A stretch of DNA of 64,000 nucleotides from Arthrobacter mobilis. GTDB lineage: Bacteria; Actinomycetota; Actinomycetes; Actinomycetales; Micrococcaceae. Made by a program: the position numbers and the translations under genes. Each line of letters opens with the position of its first letter. Position 1 is the first letter of the stretch. The notes beneath the pieces are model-generated. The model made no database searches. It was not told where the DNA came from and was given only the letters and a program-made list of their open reading frames with translations. Below are positions 8,196 to 19,581 of this stretch, piece after piece. The DNA lies in the NCBI RefSeq assembly GCF_012395835.1, contig NZ_JAAZSQ010000008.1, positions 27,098 through 91,097 of the forward strand, in the 5' to 3' direction.

Positions 8196-9248
8196 TTACC
8201 GGACCGGCACCGTCCGGTCCCCGCCCAGCCGCCTGGCCAGTGCCCCGATGGAGCCGAGCACTTCGTCGAACACTGCGGGCGGATCGTTCCAGGACACAAT
8301 CCGGGCGTTCGGCTTCCGGCCCCACAGGCCGCGGAAGTCCGGTACCGTGGTGCCGGCCAGCAGGCCGGGGCCGGTTTCCACGTGCACGGTGGCGCTGCGG
8401 GTCCGGTAGTCCGCCGTGCCCGCTGCGACGGCGGCGGCGAACACGTCGTGGACATGGGCCAGGTAGCCCTGGTCGTAGTGCCGGTGGAACTCGAAGTAGA
8501 ACCGCAGCGCATCGGAGAGCACCCGGATGAGCGGGACCGAAGCGGTGCTGCGCTTGCCCGGGGGGTCTTCGGGCAGCACCAGTTCCGGTTCCGCGCAGCC
8601 GGCTTCCCGGGCCAGCCTGGCCACGTGTCCGGGGCGGAGCTCGATCCGCTCGGTGGTTTCCAGCGCGCAGACAATCGGCAGGCGCTCCTCCGGCAGCCCT
8701 TCGAAGGCCGCGAACACCTCGGCGGCCGCATGCGGGTCCACGTGCGTGTTCCATTCGGCGGTAGGCGTGGTGTTGCCCTGGTAGTAGAAGGCGCCGCCCA
8801 TGACCACTACCCGCTTGAGCAGTTCCGGCAGCCGCGGCTCCTTCCGCAGGGCCAGCGCGAAATTCGTCAGCGGCGCGGTCACGAGCGCGGTCAGCTCCCC
8901 CGGGTTCCGCCGCACGGCGTCGATCCAGAGGTCGACGGCGCCGGCCCGCGCGGTCTGCCCGGATGGCGGTGGCAGTTCGGCATAGCCGATCCCTTGCGGG
9001 CCGTGGGTCTCCGGCGTCGTCACCAGCGGTATCTCCAGCGGCGCGGCGGCACCGACGGCCACCGGGACCCCCGTCCGGCCGCACAGCTGCAGCAGCGCCA
9101 GGTTGTTGCGTGCCACCTGGTCGGCGGAAACATTCCCCGGTGTGCTGGCTACGGCCACGAGCTCCACCTGGGGCAGGCTCAGCAGGTACACCAGCGCCAG
9201 CGCGTCATCGATCCCGGTGTCGTTGTCGAACAGGATGCGTTCGGTCAT
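8196..9248 (-). CDS. Nucleoside hydrolase (IunH family)
   Basis: The 350-residue protein starts MTERILFDNDTGIDDALAL, giving the DxDxGxDD calcium-binding motif of inosine-uridine nucleoside hydrolases (residues 8-15). It also has the characteristic VVMGGAFYYQGN segment and an NTHVDPHAA motif that supplies substrate contacts. These enzymes cleave the N-glycosidic bond of ribonucleosides to give base and ribose. It lies 14 bases downstream of the aldo/keto reductase gene and upstream of the ECF genes, so import followed by hydrolysis of a nucleoside is the natural reading. The exact substrate cannot be told. The ATG at 9248 is preferred because family proteins begin a few residues before the metal motif. 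Confidence 0.9.
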   Translation of the reverse strand: MTERILFDNDTGIDDALALVYLLSLPQVELVAVASTPGNVSADQVARNNLALLQLCGRTGVPVAVGAAAPLEIPLVTTPETHGPQGIGYAELPPPSGQTARAGAVDLWIDAVRRNPGELTALVTAPLTNFALALRKEPRLPELLKRVVVMGGAFYYQGNTTPTAEWNTHVDPHAAAEVFAAFEGLPEERLPIVCALETTERIELRPGHVARLAREAGCAEPELVLPEDPPGKRSTASVPLIRVLSDALRFYFEFHRHYDQGYLAHVHDVFAAAVAAGTADYRTRSATVHVETGPGLLAGTTVPDFRGLWGRKPNARIVSWNDPPAVFDEVLGSIGALARRLGGDRTVPVR

Positions 9249-9262
9249 GTGCCCGGCCACCG

Positions 9263-10237
9263 CTAGAAGAGGGCCACCTTGGGCTCGCGCGGGAAGATGT
9301 CGTCCAGCTCGGCCAGGTCCTCCTCGCTGGGGAACCAGGACACGGCCGCGGCGTTCTGCTGCACCTGTCCGGCCCGGGTGGCCCCGGCGATCACCGAGGC
9401 GACGGCCGGCTGGGCCGCGAGCCAGGAGAAGGCCACCTGGATCTCGGTCAGGCCGCGGTCGGCGGCGAAGCGGGAGAACTGCCCGAGCTGGGCCCAGTCC
9501 GCATCCTTGAGCAGGTTGGTGCGCGAATGGGTCAGCCGGCTGCCCTCCGGCGCCTGGCCGGCCCGGTACTTGCCGGTGAGCAGGCCGTTGGCCAGCGGGA
9601 AGTACGGCAGCACGCCCAGCCCGTACGCTTCGGCGGCGGGAATGACCTCCAGTTCGGCCCGGCGGTCGAGCAGGTTGTAGTTGCTCTGGCTGGAAATGAA
9701 CGGGGTGTAGCCGCCGATCCGGGCGGTGAACTCCGCCTCGGCGATCTGCCAGCCTGCCCGGTTGGAGTGGCCGATGTAGCGCACCTTGCCGGAACGGACC
9801 AGATCGTCCAGGGCCGAGAGCGTCTCGTCGATCGGGGTCAGCGGGTCCGGAGTATGGAACTGGTAGAGGTCGATCCAGTCGGTGCCCAGCCGGCGCAGCG
9901 AGGCCTCGGCCGCCGTGATGATGTAGCGCCGGGAGCCGCGGGCGCCGAAGTCCCGGCCGTTGGCCCCGCGCATGTCCATGCCGAACTTGGTGGCGACCAC
10001 CGCATCCGCGCGCCGGCCGGCCAGCGCCTTGCCCAGGTACTGCTCGCTCAGGCCCGGCTCCCGGCCATAGGTGTCCGCGACGTCGAAGAAGGTGACCCCG
10101 GCCTCGAGCGCTGCGTGCACGACGGCGTCGGTCCCCTCCTGCGTCTGGGTCGCGGTTCCGGGGCGGCCGAGGTTGTTGCAGCCCAGGCCCACCGCCGAGA
10201 CGGTGAGTCCGGAGGTGCCGAGGCGCCGGTATTCCAT
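9263..10237 (-). CDS. Aldo/keto reductase
   Basis: This is a 324-residue NADPH-dependent reductase of the aldo/keto reductase superfamily. The expected tetrad is visible: Asp52 and Tyr57 in FDVADTYG, Lys84 in VVATKFG, and His128 in LYQFHTPD. The C-terminal part has the usual cofactor-binding SVIAGATRAGQVQQN. The start MEYRRLGTSGLTVS is typical of the KCNAB/YajO-like group. It lies 18 bases after dxs and 14 before the nucleoside hydrolase gene, consistent with one transcript. The substrate is unknown. Confidence 0.92.
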   Translation of the reverse strand: MEYRRLGTSGLTVSAVGLGCNNLGRPGTATQTQEGTDAVVHAALEAGVTFFDVADTYGREPGLSEQYLGKALAGRRADAVVATKFGMDMRGANGRDFGARGSRRYIITAAEASLRRLGTDWIDLYQFHTPDPLTPIDETLSALDDLVRSGKVRYIGHSNRAGWQIAEAEFTARIGGYTPFISSQSNYNLLDRRAELEVIPAAEAYGLGVLPYFPLANGLLTGKYRAGQAPEGSRLTHSRTNLLKDADWAQLGQFSRFAADRGLTEIQVAFSWLAAQPAVASVIAGATRAGQVQQNAAAVSWFPSEEDLAELDDIFPREPKVALF

Positions 10238-10255
10238 GGCGGGGCGGTTTCCTTC

Positions 10256-12241
10256 CTACGGGATCTTGGGCAGCTGCCCGGTGGGCAGGTTCTGGCCCGG
10301 CAGCGGCCGGGCGAACGGCACCTTGGTGCCCAGCACCTGGGCGACGATGTCGTGGGTCACCTGCTGAGCGGTGAGCCCGACGCGTTCAAGCACTTCGGCG
10401 CGGGTGCCGTGGGCGAGGAATTCGACCGGCAGGCCCACCTCGTTCAGGGCCGTGTCCACGCCGGCGGCGCGCATTTCCTGCCGGATCCGGGAGCCCACAC
10501 CGCCGGCCCGGACGCCGTCCTCGATCACGGTGACGATCCGGTGCCGGGCGGCCAGGCCGATGATCGAGCGCGGCACCGGCAGGACCCAGCGCGGGTCCAC
10601 CACGGTGGAACTGATGCCCTGCGCGCCGAGCCGGCCGGCGACATCCAGCGCCAGTTCGCCCATCGCCCCCACACTGACGATCAGCACGTCATGGTCTTCG
10701 GCCGACAGGTCCGTGCCGGGGGGACGCCGGGCGAGCACGTCCACGCCGTCGGCCAGCCGCTCGATGGCCTCGATCCCGCGGCCCACGGAACCCTTGGAGT
10801 AGCGCACCACACTGGGGGCGTTGCCGATGGCCACTGCCTCGCGCAGTTCCTCGCGCAGCCGGGCCGCATCACGCGGCGCGGCCAGGTGCAGGCCGGGGAT
10901 GATCTGCAGCATGGACAGGTCCCACATGCCGTGGTGGCTGGGCCCGTCCGGTCCGGTCACCCCGGCCCGGTCCAGCACCACGGTGACGCCGGCCTTGTGC
11001 AGGGCCACGTCCATCAGCAGCTGGTCAAAGGCCCGGTTCAGGAACGTCGCGTACAGGGCCACCACCGGGTGCAGGCCGCCGTAGGCCATGCCGGCGGCAC
11101 TGGCCAGGGCGTGCTGTTCGGCAATACCGACGTCGAACACCCGGTCCGGATGCCTGGCGGCGAACTTGTGCAGGCCCACCGGGATGAGCATGGCCCCCGT
11201 GATGCCCACGATGTCTTCGCGCTCATCGGCGATGTCGGCGATCTCGTCGGCGAACACCGAGGTCCAGGACCGGGCGCCGCCGGCCGCCAGCGGCTCGCCG
11301 GTTTCCGGGTCGATCACCCCGACCGCGTGGAACTGGTCCGCCTCGTGCGCACGGGCGGGGGCATAGCCGCGGCCCTTCTCGGTCATGGCGTGCACGATGA
11401 CCGGGCCGCCGTAGTTTTTGGCCTGCCGCAGCGCGTCCTCGACGGCGTGCTGGTCGTGGCCGTCGATCGGGCCGATGTACTTCATGCCCAGGTCCTCGAA
11501 GAGTCCCTGCGGGGCCCACCAGTCCTTGATCCCCTTCTTCGCCGCATGCAGGCTCTTGTAGGCCAGCCGCCCGACCAGGCCGCCGTTCTGCAGCTTGCGC
11601 TTCCACCAGTCCATGGTGTCTTCGTAGGCCTTGGCCGTGCGGAACCTGTCGATGGTCGAGCGCAGCGCGGCCAGCTGGTCCGCCAGCCCGCCGATGGTCG
11701 GGGCGTAGGAACGGCCGTTGTCGTTGACCACGATCACCACGCGCCGTTTCTTGTCCGCGGCGATGTTGTTCACCGCTTCCCAGGTCATGCCGCCGGTCAG
11801 GGCACCGTCGCCGACCACGGCGACGACGTACCGGTCGCCCTCGCCGGTCAGCTGCCGGGCGCGGGAGATGCCGTCGGCCCAGGACAGCGAGGAGGAGGCG
11901 TGCGAGCTTTCCACGATGTCGTGTTCGGACTCGGCCCGGTCAGGGTAGCCGGAGAGCCCGCCCTGCTGGCGCAGCGTCCCGAAATCCTGCCGTCCGGTGA
12001 CCAGTTTGTGCACGTAGGACTGGTGGCCGGTATCGAAGACAATGCTGTCGCGCGGGGAATCGAAGACGCGGTGGATGCCCAGGGTCAGTTCCACCACACC
12101 GAGGTTCGGGCCGAGGTGGCCGCCGGTCCGGGAGACGTTGGCGATCAGGAACCGGCGGATCTCCGCCGCCAGGGCTGCCATCTGGCCGCCGCTGAGCTTG
12201 GTCAGGTCCTGCGGACTGCGGATTGTCTCGAGTAGACCCAT
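10256..12241 (-). CDS. dxs: 1-deoxy-D-xylulose-5-phosphate synthase
   Basis: The 661-residue enzyme condenses pyruvate and glyceraldehyde 3-phosphate, the first step of the MEP isoprenoid pathway. Visible features are [17 protein letters not shown] near the N-terminus with the conserved His42, the thiamine-diphosphate motif [16 protein letters not shown], and the transketolase-type second half with [17 protein letters not shown] and [19 protein letters not shown]. Length and order match the family. The ATG at 12241 gives [13 protein letters not shown], the usual actinobacterial start; the open frame further upstream is not conserved-looking. It leads a tightly spaced minus-strand gene set. 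Confidence 0.97.
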   Translation of the reverse strand: MGLLETIRSPQDLTKLSGGQMAALAAEIRRFLIANVSRTGGHLGPNLGVVELTLGIHRVFDSPRDSIVFDTGHQSYVHKLVTGRQDFGTLRQQGGLSGYPDRAESEHDIVESSHASSSLSWADGISRARQLTGEGDRYVVAVVGDGALTGGMTWEAVNNIAADKKRRVVIVVNDNGRSYAPTIGGLADQLAALRSTIDRFRTAKAYEDTMDWWKRKLQNGGLVGRLAYKSLHAAKKGIKDWWAPQGLFEDLGMKYIGPIDGHDQHAVEDALRQAKNYGGPVIVHAMTEKGRGYAPARAHEADQFHAVGVIDPETGEPLAAGGARSWTSVFADEIADIADEREDIVGITGAMLIPVGLHKFAARHPDRVFDVGIAEQHALASAAGMAYGGLHPVVALYATFLNRAFDQLLMDVALHKAGVTVVLDRAGVTGPDGPSHHGMWDLSMLQIIPGLHLAAPRDAARLREELREAVAIGNAPSVVRYSKGSVGRGIEAIERLADGVDVLARRPPGTDLSAEDHDVLIVSVGAMGELALDVAGRLGAQGISSTVVDPRWVLPVPRSIIGLAARHRIVTVIEDGVRAGGVGSRIRQEMRAAGVDTALNEVGLPVEFLAHGTRAEVLERVGLTAQQVTHDIVAQVLGTKVPFARPLPGQNLPTGQLPKIP

Positions 12242-12355
12242 GGAAGCCTTCCTAACGTTTGCTGCACTTTGCCCCCCAGCGCGGGCGGCACGCACGCAAC
12301 CGTTCCCTGTCCGGGGCGTCGCGGGCATGCACCCAAACACTTAACCATAGCGCGC

Positions 12356-12397
12356 CGAAGGCCCCCGGCCCGCCGTGCGGCGGGCCGGGGGCCTTCG
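12356..12397. terminator. Perfect 19-bp hairpin terminator after aconitase gene
   Basis: Arms 12356-12374 and 12379-12397 pair perfectly around the 4-base loop GTGC. It lies 14 bases beyond the aconitase stop and about 115 bases before the dxs start, so it insulates dxs from acnA transcription. Confidence 0.85.
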
Positions 12398-12411
12398 TCA
12401 GCCCACCTGCT

Positions 12412-15204
<2,793 letters not shown>

Positions 15205-15360
15205 TGTGGGACTCCTCTCGCCAGATTCACATCTTGGTTGCCTGTCCGGGCGCACCGCCAGTTAGGCGGGCCTTCTGGCCAAGCGTCCGGTTTGGATTGC
15301 GGCAGAGCTGTTGCCAGTCTATCCCCGCAGCCGTTGGGTGGACCCCCGGGGCCGGGGATC

Positions 15361-15374
15361 TCTTGACATCAAGA
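15361..15374. promoter_or_regulatory. MarR-type operator 1
   Basis: TCTTGACATCAAGA is a 14-bp palindrome with perfect 6-bp arms (TCTTGA/TCAAGA). It overlaps the -35 box of the putative marR promoter. Its centre lies 40 bp from that of operator 2. Confidence 0.82.
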
Positions 15375-15391
15375 TTTACGACCACCATACT
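15363..15391 (+). promoter_or_regulatory. Putative marR promoter
   Basis: A consensus -35 TTGACA (15363-15368), a 17-base spacer and a -10-like CATACT (15386-15391) point toward the MarR gene. The -35 lies within operator 1 and operator 2 lies just downstream of the -10, so the regulator would block its own promoter. Confidence 0.65.
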
Positions 15392-15412
15392 TTCCGAATA
15401 TCTTGATGTCAA
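15384..15412 (-). promoter_or_regulatory. Putative acnA promoter
   Basis: Read on the minus strand, TTGACA (15412-15407) is followed by a 17-base spacer and TATGGT (15389-15384), directed at the aconitase gene. The -35 lies inside operator 2. The -10 overlaps the -10 of the opposing marR promoter, so the two cannot be occupied at once. Confidence 0.65.
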
Positions 15413-15416
15413 GATA
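15399..15416. promoter_or_regulatory. MarR-type operator 2
   Basis: TATCTTGATGTCAAGATA is an 18-bp palindrome with perfect 8-bp arms. Its core is the reverse complement of operator 1, so both sites present the same protein-binding face at 40-bp centre spacing, about four helical turns. Confidence 0.85.
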
Positions 15417-15457
15417 ACGTTGGATGGACAGGGCCGGCGCGAAGGAACCAAGGGGAC

Positions 15458-15952
15458 ATGGAGCGGCACATGGATGCGGTGGACGAAATCATCGACGGGT
15501 GGCAGCGCGTTATGCCGTCGGAGGACGTCGAGCCGATGGGCGTCTTCAGCCGGATCAGCCGGCTGGCCCAGCGCTTCGACGCTCTGCGACGCAATGCCCT
15601 GGCTGCCCACGGTCTGCAGCTGGGTGACTTCGATGTGCTCTCGGCCATCCGGCGCTGCCCGGACGGCGCATTGACCGCCGGGCAGCTGGCCAAGGAGAAC
15701 CTGGTGACCTCGGGCACCATGACCAACCGCATCGACCGGCTGGTGGCGCGGGGCCTGGTGGCCCGCTCGACGGACGTCGCCGACGCGCGCATCGTCCGGG
15801 TGCAGCTCCGCCCGGAGGGGCGGCGGATCGTCGATGCCGCATTCGTCGAGCTCCTGCGCATCGAGCACGAGCTCCTGGGCTCCATACGCGACGCCGACCG
15901 CCAGCCGCTGGTGGACAGGCTGCGCGAGCTGCTGGCACGGATCGAGGCCTAA
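15458..15952 (+). CDS. MarR family transcriptional regulator, probable aconitase regulator
   Basis: The 164-residue protein has the MarR winged-helix layout: dimerisation helix ISRLAQRFDALRRNALAAHGL, a helix-turn-helix around LTAGQLAKENLVTSGTMTNRIDRLVARGLV, and the wing with the DAR motif (DVADARIVRVQLRPEGRRIV). The ATG at 15458 follows AGGGGA at good spacing. It is divergent from acnA across two palindromes. In Streptomyces coelicolor the MarR protein TamR controls aconitase and responds to citrate or aconitate. A similar job is inferred here from context only. Confidence 0.88.
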   Translation: MERHMDAVDEIIDGWQRVMPSEDVEPMGVFSRISRLAQRFDALRRNALAAHGLQLGDFDVLSAIRRCPDGALTAGQLAKENLVTSGTMTNRIDRLVARGLVARSTDVADARIVRVQLRPEGRRIVDAAFVELLRIEHELLGSIRDADRQPLVDRLRELLARIEA

Positions 15953-16026
15953 TACACCTAGCGTTCGATGCCTGCCCCGCACGCTCCGCGCGGGGACCCC
16001 GGGCATCTCTCTGGCCCTTCCGCGGG
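15953..16026. other. Intergenic hairpin region
   Basis: The stretch from about 15967 to 16007 can fold as GATGCC...CCCCGC with a short loop and GCGGGG...GGGCATC, interrupted by a few unpaired bases. It lies between the convergent marR and RNA methyltransferase genes and may act as a terminator. Confidence 0.4.
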
Positions 16027-17403
16027 TCAGGCGCGCACCAGCAGGCCGAAGGTCTCCATGTGGTGGGTGTGTGGGTACAGGTCGAAGACCCGCAGCGTCT
16101 CCAGCTCCCAGCCCAGGGCCAGGAAGTACCCCAGATCCCGGGCGAAGGAGGCCGGGTCGCAGGAGACGTAGCCCACCACCCGCGGGCGCAACTCGTCCAA
16201 CTGGCGCACCACCGTCTTCCCGGCCCCGGCCCGCGGCGGATCCAGCACCACGGCGTCGAGGCCGCGGCGCACCTGCCGTCCGGGCGTGCCGCGCCGCTGC
16301 GGGAATTCGGCGCGCAGCACCCGGTCCACCTTGCCCTGGACGATGTCCACCTGCGGTGCGTCGTGCAGGTTCTTGCGGGCGTCCCGGCTGGTGCCCGGCG
16401 AGCCTTCGACGGAGAGCACCCGGCCGCCCTCCCCCACCGCGGCTGCCAGCGGCGCGCTGAACAGTCCGGCGCCGGCATACAAGTCCGCCACATGGTCGCC
16501 GGGCTGGGGCCGGATGCCCTCGAGCACGGCCGCGGCCAGGATTGCCGGGGCCTGGCGGTGGATCTGCCAGAACCCCTCGCCGGTCACCCGGTACTGGTGC
16601 ACACCGCAGCTTTCCTGCACCCAGGTCCGTCCGCGCAGCCGCGTCAGCCTCCCCTGCTCCGGCTCCCAGGCGGCCACCGACACGGCCCGGTCCTGGCCGA
16701 TGGCTGCGGCCACCGCGGGCAGCCGCTGCGGCGGGGTGCCGGGCTGCGGGATCAGCAGCACCAGCGGCGTGCTGCCGTTGGCCGGCGCGGCCACTTCCAC
16801 CCGGGCCACCCCGGCCAGGTCCGTGTCCCAGAGCGTGAGCGCGTTGATGGCATCCACGGCCAGCGGCATCTGCTGCACCGGGACCAGTTCGCCGGAGCGG
16901 TGCGCGTGCATGGCCAGGCGTCCGGCCGCGTCCACCGCGAAGCCTGCGCGGGTGCGCCAGCCGAGTCCGCCCGCGTGCTCCTCCCGGGCCGGCTCCACTT
17001 CCACCTCCCGCCGGACGCCGGCCAGGCGCTGCAGCTGCTCGGCGAAGACTGCCGCCTTGATCCGCCGCTGTTCCGCCAGTTCGATGTGACCGAACTCGGC
17101 CCCGCCGACGGCCGCGCGGCCGTCGGCCGCGGCCAGCAGCGCATCGGCCGGCTGCCAGGGATGGGCCACCCGGTGCGCCGACGGCTCGAGCACCTCGACG
17201 GTGTCGGCGCGCCAGAAGCCCGAGCCGGCACCGCCGTCGGTCACCCGGGCCAGCACGCGCTCGCCCGGCAGCGCATGCCGGACGAAGATCACCCGGCCCT
17301 CATGCCGGGCCACGAAATGCCCGCCGTGGGCGGGGTTGCCGATGCTCAGTTCGAGCAGCGGGCGGTCGTTCTCCGCCGCTGCGCTCGATGCCGGTTCTGC
17401 CAT
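16027..17403 (-). CDS. TRAM-domain RNA (uracil-5-)-methyltransferase family protein
   Basis: The 458-residue protein has an N-terminal TRAM-like beta barrel (residues about 10-75, GGHFVARHEGRVIFVRHALPGERV). It is followed by an insert domain and a Rossmann methyltransferase with motif I DLYAGAGLFSAPLA, the LDPPRAGAGK motif and the catalytic cysteine motif SCDPASFARDL. This is the RumA/TrmA class that methylates C5 of uridine in rRNA or tRNA with S-adenosylmethionine. The cysteine quartet of E. coli RlmD is not seen, as in other actinobacterial members. Its start abuts the stop of the permease gene, matching the Rv2690c-Rv2689c order in mycobacteria. Confidence 0.9.
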   Translation of the reverse strand: MAEPASSAAAENDRPLLELSIGNPAHGGHFVARHEGRVIFVRHALPGERVLARVTDGGAGSGFWRADTVEVLEPSAHRVAHPWQPADALLAAADGRAAVGGAEFGHIELAEQRRIKAAVFAEQLQRLAGVRREVEVEPAREEHAGGLGWRTRAGFAVDAAGRLAMHAHRSGELVPVQQMPLAVDAINALTLWDTDLAGVARVEVAAPANGSTPLVLLIPQPGTPPQRLPAVAAAIGQDRAVSVAAWEPEQGRLTRLRGRTWVQESCGVHQYRVTGEGFWQIHRQAPAILAAAVLEGIRPQPGDHVADLYAGAGLFSAPLAAAVGEGGRVLSVEGSPGTSRDARKNLHDAPQVDIVQGKVDRVLRAEFPQRRGTPGRQVRRGLDAVVLDPPRAGAGKTVVRQLDELRPRVVGYVSCDPASFARDLGYFLALGWELETLRVFDLYPHTHHMETFGLLVRA

Positions 17404-19377
17404 TCAGCCAAGCTCCTGGTATTTGCGGACGGCGTCGGAGGAGGCCAGCTGCCATGGCACACTGGCGACCATTACGCCCGGTTCAAAGTGCAGGCGGGTC
17501 TTGATCCGCAGGGCGGTCTGGTTGTGCACCAGCTGCTCCCACCATCGGCCCACCACGTATTCGGGGATGTAGACCACCACCAGGTCCCGGGGCGATTCGC
17601 GCCGGATGTTCTTGATGTAGTCCAGGATCGGCGTCGTCGTCTCCCGGTACGGCGAGGCGAGCACGGTGATAGGCACCGGGATCTTCAGCCGCTCCCAGTC
17701 GGCCAGCGTGGCGGCGGTCTCGGCCGGGTCGATGTCCACCACCACGGCGTCCAGCCTCGACGGGCGCGAGGCCCGGGCGAAGGCCAGCGCCCGCAGCACC
17801 GGCTTGCGCACATGCGAGACGAGGATGACGGCGTGCACCCGGGACGGCAGCGCGGTGGCCGGCTGGTCCGGATCCACTGCCAGTTCCCGGGCCAGCCGTT
17901 CGTAGTGGCGGTTGATGCTGTACATCACCAGGGACAAGGCCACGATGCCCAGCACCACCAGCCAGGCGCCAAAGATGAACTTGCTGGCCAGGACCACCAC
18001 CAGCATGGTGGCTGTGAGTGCAAAGCCGATCAGGTTCACCATCCGGGACCGGGCCATCCGGTGGCGCACCCGGCGGTGCCCGGTGGCACGCAGCTGGCGC
18101 CCCCAGTGCCGGATCATGCCCAGCTGGCTGATGGTGAACGAGACGAAGACCCCTACCACGTACAGCTGGATCAGCTGGGTGACATCCGCACGGAAGAGCA
18201 GCACCAGGACCAGGGCGGCGCCGGCCAGGGTCAGGATCCCGTTGCTGTAGCCAAGCCGGTCCCCGCGGGTGCGCAGCTGCCGGGGCAGGAAGCCGTCCGT
18301 GGCCAGGATGGAGGCCAGGGTCGGAAAGGACCCGAAGGCCATGTGGGCGGCCAGTGCCAGCACCAGCACGGTGGCCGCCATGACCAGGTAGAACAGCGGG
18401 TGGCCCGCACCGAAGACGGTGCCGGCGAGCTGGCTGAGCACCGGCATCTGGAAGTAGTCCGCCGGTACCGGCCCGCCGTCCAGACGCAGCTGCTGGGCCG
18501 GGGACTGCACCACGTGCACCTCGGTCAGCCGGGCCAGATAGATCACTGCCATGGTCATGACCGCCGCGGCGACACCCAGCGCCAGCAGCGTGGTGGCGGC
18601 GTTGCGGGCCCGGGGCGGCTGGAAGGAGGCCACATTGCTCGACGGGGTTTCCACCCCGGTCAGTGCGGCGGCGCCGGTGGAAAAGGCCCGCAGCACCAGC
18701 AGCGCCCCGGCCAGGCCCGTCAGGCCTGCCTCCAGGCCGGGTTCGGGGACGATGTCGAACGCTGCGCTCGGGGCCAGGCCCAGGTTGCCGGTGAGGTATT
18801 GGACGAAGCCGGCGGCACACAGCAGCAGCACCGCCGCCGTGAAGATATAGGTGGGGGCGGCCGCGGCGGGCCCGGTCTTGCGCGCCCCGCGCAGGCTCAT
18901 CAGGGCCAGGATTACGACGCCGGCGCTGGCCACCGCCGGCTGCCAGCCGTGCAGCACCGGGACGGCGGACACCACGTAGTGCGCGGCCGAGGACATGGAC
19001 ACGGCCACGGTGAGCACGTAGTCCAGCATCAGGGCCGAACCCACCGCGATCCCGGCTTTCTTGCCGAGGTTCTCACTGGCGATCTGGTAGTCCCCGCCGG
19101 ACGGATAGGCCTGCAGGCTCTGCCGGTAGGAGGCGACGATCACCAGCAGGACCACGATGACGGCCAGTCCGACCCAGGGCGAAAGTGCCAGGGCGGCCAC
19201 CCCGGCCAAGGCCAGGGTGAGCAGGATCTCGTCCGGCGAGTAGGCCACCGAGGAGAGCGCATTGGCGGAGAACAGCCCGAATGCCTCCCGTTTGGGCAGC
19301 GGCCGCTGTTTCAGCCGCTCGCTGCGGAACGGTTTGCCCACGAGCAGCCGTTTGAGGGCATCAAGGAATGTCAGCAC
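17404..19377 (-). CDS. APC superfamily permease, KimA-like potassium transporter candidate
   Basis: The 657-residue protein has about twelve membrane helices and a soluble C-terminal domain of roughly 170 residues (VHAVILVSHVRKPVLRALAFAR...). This is the architecture of KimA/YdaO-type APC permeases, which in Bacillus import potassium with protons. Conserved features include FSANALSSVAYSPDEILLTL and YPSGGDYQIASENLG. It is divergent from the two TrkA-like genes, a pairing also found in mycobacteria (Rv2690c beside ceoB/ceoC), which supports a role in potassium homeostasis. The GTG at 19377 (VLTFLDALKRLLVGK) is chosen because the upstream codons encode an atypical basic leader. Confidence 0.82.
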   Translation of the reverse strand: MLTFLDALKRLLVGKPFRSERLKQRPLPKREAFGLFSANALSSVAYSPDEILLTLALAGVAALALSPWVGLAVIVVLLVIVASYRQSLQAYPSGGDYQIASENLGKKAGIAVGSALMLDYVLTVAVSMSSAAHYVVSAVPVLHGWQPAVASAGVVILALMSLRGARKTGPAAAAPTYIFTAAVLLLCAAGFVQYLTGNLGLAPSAAFDIVPEPGLEAGLTGLAGALLVLRAFSTGAAALTGVETPSSNVASFQPPRARNAATTLLALGVAAAVMTMAVIYLARLTEVHVVQSPAQQLRLDGGPVPADYFQMPVLSQLAGTVFGAGHPLFYLVMAATVLVLALAAHMAFGSFPTLASILATDGFLPRQLRTRGDRLGYSNGILTLAGAALVLVLLFRADVTQLIQLYVVGVFVSFTISQLGMIRHWGRQLRATGHRRVRHRMARSRMVNLIGFALTATMLVVVLASKFIFGAWLVVLGIVALSLVMYSINRHYERLARELAVDPDQPATALPSRVHAVILVSHVRKPVLRALAFARASRPSRLDAVVVDIDPAETAATLADWERLKIPVPITVLASPYRETTTPILDYIKNIRRESPRDLVVVYIPEYVVGRWWEQLVHNQTALRIKTRLHFEPGVMVASVPWQLASSDAVRKYQELG

Positions 19378-19581
19378 GTACCGCACTCTCCTGCATGGGC
19401 GTCCGGACGGGCCTGCCTGCATACATCATCAGGAAACGAGTCTAGCGTCCGCCGGCGGCGCCGCGGATCCTGCCGCGGGCCGGCGGACGTCCGGGCGGCA
19501 GCGCAGGGGATATTGTTGCTTCTGTAGGCAGAATATCCGGCCGGACCAACCGGCCGGAACGGTTCGGAGGAACGGTCGCCG

